Shown here: piece by piece, positions 56,815 through 64,000 of the stretch
Layout: each line of letters begins with the position of its first letter
How positions within the stretch are numbered: position 1 is the stretch's first letter
NCBI RefSeq assembly: GCF_050624435.1
Contig: NC_134537.1
Location: forward strand, 10,598,584 to 10,662,583
Direction of reading: 5' to 3'
Origin: Tenrec ecaudatus
Taxonomy: Eukaryota; Chordata; Mammalia; Afrosoricida; Tenrecidae
Length of the DNA: 64,000 bases
Notes under the pieces: generated by a model
Told to the model about the DNA's origin: nothing
The model's database searches: none
The model's input: the letters and a program-made list of their open reading frames with translations, nothing else
Translations under genes and position numbers: made by a program

Positions 56815-57341
56815 GAGGAAGCCCAATCCTTGTCCCTCTGTGATCATGATGGTCTTGACCACGTTGCTGAAAAAAAACAAAAACAAACCAAAAACCAACC
56901 AAACAGGCTCAACAGAGTCTGTTACATTCTGCCATGCATTAACTTATGCAGTCATTCAAGCATCAATGTTTATTGACTGTGTGGATACTAGAGCATATTA
57001 GCTCCTTGCTAATATGCTCTTTTGTTTTTGTTTTTTTGTGTGATGCCAACCAACCAAAGGACTTGATGGGCTTGCACATGGTGAAATAGGAGCTCCCTTA
57101 GGTGGTACCCTTTCAACTGGGGCCCCGAGACACTAAACACCTGATCTGGGTCTCCCTGGTATCTGCAGGACTGAAATGAGAACCAGCAGTCAACTCGGCT
57201 GGGATCCACGAAATAGATGACTGGAGATCTAAAGTCTGTGGAGTCTCTGGGTGGTACAAATGGCTAACACATTTGGCTGTTACTTAAATTCTCCCAGAGG
57301 CTCCTGGGAAGAAAAGTGTATTAGTCTAATATGGAAAAGCC
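56815..57341. other. Intergenic, AfroSINE head fragment inside
   Basis: 57238-57305 is an AfroSINE variant head ('GGAGTCTCTGGGTGGTACAAATGGCTAACAC'). The rest is unassigned. Confidence 0.5.
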
Positions 57342-57388
57342 AACCAACCAACCAACCAACCAACCAACCAACCAACCAACCAACCAAC
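57342..57388. repeat. (CCAA)n microsatellite
   Basis: About eleven CAAC units. Confidence 0.95.
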
Positions 57389-58044
57389 AAACAAAAGAAC
57401 AGCTATTGAAATCATATGGAACCTCCATTTTGACCCATTTTAAAGTTGTTTCAGTTAAAAAAAAAGTGAAGGGGAAATCCATGTGGATGAAGCCTCTGGT
57501 GAATCCCTTCGGACCATAGACCAGGGGTGTGAACAGCCTTGCTATCCTGCAGAGTGACAGGAAAGGGGAGTCTCACAGGTTCAGAGGTTAAACTGTAACA
57601 CTCATCATGAGGTCTCCCTTTTGACCCTTTAAAAATGTATTCTCATTTTTACTACTGTCCGCTTTCTTTTCGATTGAGGCTGCCTCTGTGATTATTGTGG
57701 GTTCTGTTTGGGGTTTGGTATGTTCTCCTGTGTATAAAATCCAGGATGGGCAAATCTATGGAGATGGGAACTAGATTCCTGGTTACCTGGGGTGGGGGTG
57801 GGGGTGGCAGAGGAGGTTGGGGTGGAGGAATGGGGAATGAATACAAGAAAGAAGAAAAATCCTCTAAGATGGATTATAGTGATGATTATACAACATTATA
57901 GAATTACTGAATTGTAGGATATGTGAGTTATATGCCAATAAAACGGTTTTTTATTTTAAAGAAAAACTTATAGAATACACTTGTACTCTGACACATGCAG
58001 TTGCTGTTAGTCAACATTAACTTGAAGGAAACTGGTAGTTAAAA
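57389..58044. other. Intergenic, no gene seen
   Basis: Unassigned, with a G-rich stretch at 57788-57835. Confidence 0.4.
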
Positions 58045-58790
58045 AAAACAGTAGATCCTGGAAGAAGCACTCTAGCCTGTGTGACCACGAGGTGTTGAAG
58101 GGATCAGGTATCAGACATCAAAGAACAAAAAAAATTCATATTATTGTGAATAAGGGGAAGTGCAGCGTGGAGACCCAAATCCCACCTGTAGGCAACTGGA
58201 CGTTCCCTCACAGAAGGATCTCAGGGAGGAGATGAGCCAGTCAGGGTGCAGTGTAGCAACGATGAAACACACACCTTTCCTCTAGTTCTTAAATGCTACC
58301 CCCCCCCCACTATCATGATCCCAATTCTACCTTAAAAATCAGACTAGACCAGAGGATGTACACTGGTACAGATAGGAATGGGAAACACAGGGAATCCAGA
58401 GCGGATGATCCTTTCAGGACCAGTGGTGAGCGTGGTGATACTGGAAGGGTGGAGGGAGGGTGGGGTAGAAAGGGGGAACCGATTACAAGGATCTACATAT
58501 AACCCCCTTCCTGGGGGATGGACAATAGTAAAGGGGGTGAAGGGAGATGTTGGACAGTGTAAGATATGACAAAATAATAATAATTTCTAAATTATCAAGG
58601 GTTTATGAGGGAGGGGGCAGGGAGGAAGAGGGAAAACGAGGAGTTGGTACCAAGGGCTCAAGTAGAAAGTAAATGTTTTGAGAATGATGAAGGCAACAAA
58701 TGTACAGATGTGCTTGACACACAATGGATGGATGTATGGATTGTGATGAGTTGTACAAGCCCCCAATAAAATGATTTAAAAAAAGAGTAG
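58045..58790 (+). mobile_element. L1 3'UTR copy, nearly complete
   Basis: From 'CCTGGAAGAAGCACTCTAGCCTGTGTGACCACG' through 'GGATGTACACTGGTACAGATAGGAATGGGAAACAC' to 'GTGATGAGTTGTACAAGCCCCCAATAAAATGATTTAAAAAAAG' with poly(A). One of the clearest copies. Confidence 0.9.
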
Positions 58791-59043
58791 ATAATGACAT
58801 TGTAGAACTCCTTTAGTAGTGGATTTCTGGAAAAGTGACAGAAAGGGCTCCTTGACTTTTTGTTGATGGAAAGATCTGCTAAGCAGAAGGGACCCGTCCT
58901 CCAAGGAGCAATCCCAGTCCTGCAGGACATCTGCATGGACATGTGAGCAGACATGCTACCGGGGGTGGAGTGGGGACATACCTCCATAGTAAAAGTCTTG
59001 GGAGTGATGAAAAATAGTGGAAACTGTGAGGGGAAAAAGGCAA

Positions 59044-59571
59044 TGTGGTATTTACATAATCTGGTGTCAATTTGAGGATTAAGAGTGAAGGGGTGGCGCC
59101 TAGCCTGTCAATCACTGTATAGCCAATGAGGCCTCTGTGTGAGCCTGGCCTTCTCCTAAGGATTCTGAGAACTCCTATATTTCCTCCTTGGAGGCAGGAG
59201 ACATACTTTCTTTCTCTCTGCTTGCTCCCTGAAAGACGCTCTACTGACAAGACACATGATGCTATGCTGATAGATATGTGGAGACCCCTGCCAGCGCTGA
59301 GATGCTTCTACTGCCACTGGATCCACAAGACTTCCCACCCGCTGGCCTGTGATCTTCCTGCATTTGGTGTCATTTCTTGTGTTTCCTGAGTCTGGAAAGG
59401 ACTTTATAGATTGGTATCGGACATATGGGCTAATATCAGACTTATGGACTTGATGTGGACTGGGCTGGGATGTTTTCTCTTTATTCAACTGCTCTTGTCT
59501 ATAAAGCTCTTTCTTATACACATATGAGTGTGTCTATGAATTTGTTTCTCTAGTCTACCCAGACTAGCACA
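59044..59571 (+). repeat. Solo LTR with perfect 5-bp target duplication
   Basis: 528 bp from TGTGGTATTTACATAATC to CAGACTAGCACA, flanked by GGCAA (59039-59043) and GGCAA (59572-59576). A good reference copy for the family. Confidence 0.95.
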
Positions 59572-60299
59572 GGCAACAACCAGGAACAACAGGAACAAAA
59601 GGTAGAATTATGTGAAAAGGAAGTAGTAGAAACCTTAAGATTGTGGTGTAATCAAGAAGCACCCCTGGGAAGTCGTGTGTTCATAAGTTTCTGAGAAAAT
59701 GGGAGCTTTGAGCTCAAGGGAAAAATGATTAATTTGAGAGATTCAAGGTAAGAACCGGACCACAGCAGATGAAGCAACCACGTGTCTTTCGGAAGTAAAT
59801 GGCAACTGAATTCCATTACTACTTTTGAAGCAGAGAAGTAGTGTACATTTCACACGTAAGAGACATTTTTATCGAAGCTTTCACCAAAGGAAAAATGAGT
59901 GAATTAACCTGGAGCTGAATTCAGCAAAATCAAATTAGACTTTCAGCAATGCCCCATCTTTGGCCTCCTTATCTGGCTACAACTATGGGTAACTAGGACA
60001 ATGTCTTTTCTCTGTGGCCAGATCAGGATCCACAAAGGCAGCCAGCCGTCCCAGAGAATTCCCAAAGAATGGTGGGTCAGAGCGCGGTGCCTTTTACAAA
60101 ATGTATTGTGCTTGCCCTACCTTCCTCAAACTCCAGGCTGCATACGATGAGCTCTTCTTGGCTTGGCCTTCCATTCACTGTGTTTGAAGCTCTGAGGATT
60201 GACTTGGTCCCTATTCTATTTCCGCTCAGATGTCGGACATTGGGCTGCATCCCTCTTGATCATCTGACTTTTTGTTTTGTTTTGGATTATTGGGAAGCC
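59572..60299. other. Intergenic, no gene seen
   Basis: Unassigned 0.7 kb. Confidence 0.4.
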
Positions 60300-60495
60300 T
60301 TGGTGGCCTGGTGGGTATGGGCTGAGGCCTTCATATAAAGACCAGCAGTTTGAAACCACCAGCTTCTCTGAGGGAGAAAGGTGAAGCTTTCCACTCCCAT
60401 AAAGAGTGACAGTCTTAGAAATATACAGGGGCAGTTCGACTCTGTCCTGTAGAGTCCCTATGAGTCAGAATTGAACTTGATGGCAGTGAGTTTGC
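60300..60495 (+). repeat. AfroSINE, complete
   Basis: 'GGAAGCCTTGGTGGCCTGGTGGGTATGGGCTG', 'GACCAGCAGTTTGAAACCACCAGCTTCTCTGAGGGAGAAAGG', 'GGGGCAGTTCGACTCTGTCCTGTAGAGTCCCTATGAGTCAGAATTG'. Best-preserved AfroSINE here. Confidence 0.95.
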
Positions 60496-61289
60496 ATTGT
60501 TGAAATGGCTTCAGATGCCATCTAGTGGTTTTTCAAAAGAAGGCAGTGGAGCTGGTTTCTTTTCTCCCCTCTCCTCCTTTTCCTTCCCCTCCCCTCCCCT
60601 CTCCTCTCCTCTCCTCTCCTTTTCTAAGAAACACATTAAGCTCTATATTTCTCAGTTTATGTATTTTTCTGGGAAACACGAATGCCACTTGCAAAGATTA
60701 TTTGGGACCCCATTGGACCCTTGCTGCCTCTATGGGAAAATATTACAATCCCAATTTGTTGCTGTACCTGAACTCCTGGCAAGTTCTTACCCAGGCAAGT
60801 CTTGAAAATCATTGGCCTTTATATGCTAGTGTTTAATTAAGTAAATTACTTTTCTCTCTGCAGCAAGCTGGAATTTAAAAAATCCCCTAATTTAGAATCA
60901 GGGAGAAGGAATGGGAATTTCCCTTCTTTTGGTATCATGGTCACCTAAGAGACAATAAAAAAGCGACTTGCTTCTTTATAAGACATAGCATCTAGACAAA
61001 CTATTACAACACATATCTATATATAAGAATTACAACGCATGCCTATGACTTCAGACAAACGTTCTTTCTTATGAATTCTTCTCCCACTTTTGATTCTGCT
61101 TCCTCCATTCCTCCAGCAGCCACCTCTCTCCACCTACCTTCTCTTCCCATTCTGAGAATAATTTAACTGAACTTTCTTACTATGCAGAGGATGTTGGGTT
61201 TAGGGAACCTGAAGATAAGCTTCATGCTGAGATGCTCAGAAAAGGCGGCATTCACCTCATGGGCTGTTGTTCGGTGTGGTGGAGAGGGT
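60496..61289. other. Intergenic, CT-rich stretch, no gene seen
   Basis: Pyrimidine-rich (CCCCT/CTCCT)n at about 60570-60622. Otherwise unassigned. Confidence 0.45.
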
Positions 61290-61744
61290 TCCAGCTCCCT
61301 AGTGACTGGATGCACAGCAGAATGAAGCACCATGCAGCCCTGCACCAGCCTGACAATTGTTCCTATGCTTGGACCCATTGACACAGCCACCGTGTCAATC
61401 CATCTGGTCAAGTGTCTTCCTCTTTTTCACTGTCCTTCTGTTTTACCAGGAGTGACTTCCTTTTCCAGGGACTGGCCTCTCCTGAAAACATACCAAAGCT
61501 TCTCAGGAACATTCTGGCTGTACTTCTTCCCAGACAGCTTTGCTTAATCTTTTTACATCACCAGTTTTGCTTGTTCTTTTTTCATCAATATTCATCACCG
61601 GCACCATAATTCACACGCATCGTTCCTCTTCGGCCTTCTTTACTCCATTTTCAATTTTCACATGCATATGGAGCAATAGAGGATATTATGGCTTGGATCA
61701 GGAGCACCTCATCCTCATAGTAACATCCTTGCTTTTCAACACTT
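61290..61744 (-). mobile_element. RTE (BovB-related) 3' part, left of L1 insert
   Basis: Antisense: 'GACAATTGTTCCTATGCTTGGACCCATTG', 'GCCACCGTGTCAATCCATCTGG', 'CAGGGACTGGCCTCTCCTGAAAACATACC', 'GGCTTGGATCAGGAGCACCTCATCCTCATAGTAACATCCTTGCTTTTCAACAC'. Continues at 62554. Confidence 0.85.
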
Positions 61745-62539
61745 AAACAAATCATTTTATTGGGGGCTCATACAACTCTTATCACAATCCATGCATACAT
61801 CAATTGTGTAAAGCACATTTGTATATTCGTTGCCCTCATCATTCTCAAAACATTTGCTCTTCACTTAAGCCCTTGGCATCAATTCCACATTTTCCCCCTC
61901 ACTCCCTCTTCCCTCCTCCCTCATGAACTCTTGATAATTTATAAATTATTGTTTTGTCCTATCTTACACTGTCTGATGTCTCCTTTCTCCCACTGCTCTG
62001 TTGTCCATCCCTCAGGGAGGGGGTTATATGTAGATCCTTGTGATCTGTTCCCTCTTTCTACCCCACCCTTGCTCCACCCTCCCACTATCGCCACTCTCAC
62101 TACTGGTCCTGAAAGGATCATCTGTCCTGGATTTGCTGTGTTTCCAGTTCCTATCTGTAGCAGTGTACATCCTCTGGTCTAGCCAGATTTTTAAGGTAGA
62201 ATTGGGATCATGACAGTGGGGGGGAGGGGGGAAGCATTTAGGAACTAGAGGAAAGTTGTATGTTTCATCATTGCTACCCTGCACCCTGACTGACTCGTCT
62301 CCTCCCCACGATCCTTCCATAAGGGGATGTCCAGTTGCCTGCAGATGGGTTTGGGTCCCCACTCTGCACCCCACCTCATTTTCAATGATATGATTTTTTG
62401 TTTTTTGATACCTGATACCTCATCCCTTCGACAACTCATGTTTGCACAAGCTGATGCGCTTCTTCCATGTGGCTTCGTTGGTTCTGAGCTAGATGGCCGC
62501 ATGCTTACCTTGAAGTCTTTAAGATCCCACATGCTATAT
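61745..62539 (-). mobile_element. L1 3'UTR insertion (795 bp) inside RTE
   Basis: Perfect 14-bp target duplication GCTTTTCAACACTT at 61731-61744 and 62540-62553. The insert is antisense L1 3'UTR, from the poly(A) end ('AAACAAATCATTTTATTGGGGGCTC', AATAAAAT on minus) to the start ('CTTACCTTGAAGTCTTTAAGATCCCAC'). Its clean boundaries define the longest single 3'UTR-only unit in the window. Confidence 0.95.
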
Positions 62540-62553
62540 GCTTTTCAACACTT

Positions 62554-62810
62554 TAAAGAGGTATTGTGCAGTAGATTTATCCAATAGAATGCAATTTTTG
62601 ATCTCTTTACTACTGCTTCTACGAACATTGATTGTGCATCCAAACAAGATGAAATCCTCAACACCTTCAATATTTCCTCTGTTAATCGTGATGCTCCCGA
62701 CTGGTCCCATTGTGAGGATTTGGGTCTTTTTTACATTCAGTTATACTCCATACTGAAGGCTGCAATCTTCAATCCTCATCAGCAAGTGCTAATGTGCTCA
62801 CAGACTAGGG
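62554..62810 (-). mobile_element. RTE (BovB-related) part, right of L1 insert
   Basis: Resumes RTE sequence: 'TTTAAAGAGGTATTGTGCAGTAGATTTATCCAATAGAATGC', 'CTACTGCTTCTACGAACATTGATTGTGCATCC', 'CATACTGAAGGCTGCAATC', 'CATCAGCAAGTGCT'. Confidence 0.85.
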
Positions 62811-63506
62811 CACAATTAAGGGCAACTGTGAAAGACTTCCCCAGGGAAAAGCCAGGTGAATTTGCTGAGGAATTTCAGGTTATCACCTCCACCTACTAGT
62901 TCGGAATCCTTGATCTTTATAAATGTACTGACATGTTGCTTGGGCCTGGGGAGACCTACCTCTGGATGACCAAGATTAGGTGATGCGAGGATGGCAACTC
63001 TGTTGTCCGTAGTACTGGGGAGATAGCGGGTGGCTTCCTGAGAGAGGCTAGTTAAATAAGGGGAGCCTGATTAAGAAGCCCCAGGGTTAAGAAAGCAAGC
63101 CAGGCCGAGACTCAGCCTCACAAACAGAAGGTCCCTACTGGAGAGTGAGCACCATGCAAATGGCAGATTGTTGGAACAATTGCTCCCTGTGTGCTCAGGA
63201 TTAAAATTGGTGGAAAATTAGACATTTCAATTACATTTTTGTTCACAATTTCATCTGGGGCTCTCAAAATTGGCCAGAAACTCTCATTTAGATTGGGACA
63301 CTGCTCCCCTTGGAAAAGCTGGAAACGGTCCACACCTTGGCTCAGTTTGTGAAGCAACAAACAGAATCCTTGAACAAAAAACCCCCACTAAAGTAAGAGA
63401 TTAAATGAATGGTCTTACAACAATAGCAGTTACACACTGGGATTCAGACATCTAATACTGAAGTCTGGGGGGCGGAAAGGGGAACCACCAGGAACACCAT
63501 TGTGTC
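62811..63506. other. Intergenic, no gene seen
   Basis: Unassigned 0.7 kb. Confidence 0.4.
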
Positions 63507-63980
63507 TGTGTTAGGTTAGGTTGACTAGAGAAGCAAATCCAGTGACTCTCATATATGGGAAAGGAAGAGCTTTATATCAAGAAGTAATTATGTATCCAGA
63601 AAGCATACCCACCCGTCCAACTCCAGTCCATGAGTTCAATGCTATTACACAAGTTCCCCTTCAGACTCACATAGCCACATACCAGTGACTCAGAATGATG
63701 AACCAGAAGGCAGGAGGAGCAGAGGCTGGTGGGAGCAGAGTCATGTGGATCCAAAGCGGGTGGAAACATGGCCGGGTGCCAGCAGCTATTCATGTCAGCA
63801 TCAGGGTCCCAGCAGGCAAGAAAGCAAAAGGGGGAGAGAAAGATCAGCTCCCACTGTCCTCCTCATAGGAAGTCCACACTCCCAAGGAGGCACCACTAGG
63901 CTGTGACCTGACTGAGAGGTTGAATTCCACCCCTCCACTTTCGTACATCATCAAGTTGACATACACTCCTCTAACAACCC
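63507..63980 (-). repeat. LTR, ERV-L-like family, diverged
   Basis: Antisense, from 'TGTGTTAGGTTAGGTTGACTAGAGAAGCAAATCC' through 'GTCATGTGGATCCAAAGC' and 'GGCTGTGACCTGACTGAGAGG' to a diverged 3' edge near 63980. The right boundary is approximate because the window ends soon after. Confidence 0.75.
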
Positions 63981-64000
63981 CGTGATTGTTGGAAGAGACG

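Noticed and set aside
57342..57388. CRISPR-like or protein-coding PTNQ repeat
   Set aside because: Simple (CCAA)n microsatellite. The apparent peptide repeat is a by-product of the tract.
60300..60495. tRNA gene
   Set aside because: The tRNA-like A/B-box sequence belongs to the head of an AfroSINE. No cloverleaf with an anticodon arm is preserved, and the same applies to the other SINE copies.
13062..64000. Presence of EIF1B or another gene upstream of ENTPD3
   Set aside because: Nothing resembling EIF1B coding sequence or another multi-exon gene was found on either strand. Remaining frames overlap repeats or lack support.

Overview
The window is vertebrate nuclear DNA, and its repeats point to an afrotherian mammal. 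It carries many tRNA-derived AfroSINE copies, BovB-related RTE fragments of the type known from afrotherians, old and young LINE-1, MIR, and a CpG-island promoter. Two non-autonomous SPIN hAT transposons are also present. SPIN is known in tenrec and not, as far as I know, in elephant or hyrax, so the lesser hedgehog tenrec (Echinops telfairi) is the best guess. The species call is inference.

The one real gene I can support is the 5' end of ENTPD3 (ecto-nucleoside triphosphate diphosphohydrolase 3) on the minus strand. Exon 2 (start codon and 13 codons) is at 12313-12361. Exon 3 (first membrane helix) is at 9051-9178. A GC-rich promoter with a probable exon 1 ending at 13143 lies at about 12800-13300. 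Exon 4, which starts the catalytic ectodomain, is not visible, so intron 3 runs off the left edge. From 13.3 kb to 64 kb is upstream intergenic DNA. In human the next gene in that direction is EIF1B, and nothing resembling it is seen here.

The intergenic 50 kb is a layered record of mobile elements: (i) at least 14 LTRs of about 400-680 bp from one family, with TG...CA ends, several with perfect 5-bp target duplications, which implies an ERV-L/ERV3-type element; (ii) LINE-1 remnants, mostly 3'UTR copies, plus ORF2 pieces at 16.9-19.2, 20.3-21.6, 38.6-39.9 and 51.4-52.1 kb, and an old L1 3' region at 30.7-32.4 kb; (iii) an RPL6 processed pseudogene at 19.4-20.2 kb with a 15-bp target duplication; (iv) RTE 3' ends; (v) two SPIN elements; (vi) microsatellites, including (TA)n, (TATC)n, (GA)n and (CCAA)n.

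The most informative observations are nested insertions that give a relative order of activity: SPIN inside an AfroSINE; L1 inside RTE (twice); and a retroposon placed exactly at the edge of an LTR that itself interrupts an older L1. No previously undescribed biochemical system is evident. The less explained items are an in-frame upstream ATG in ENTPD3 exon 1, a CpG-rich open segment in ENTPD3 intron 3, and unexplained sequence next to one LTR that may be retroviral interior.
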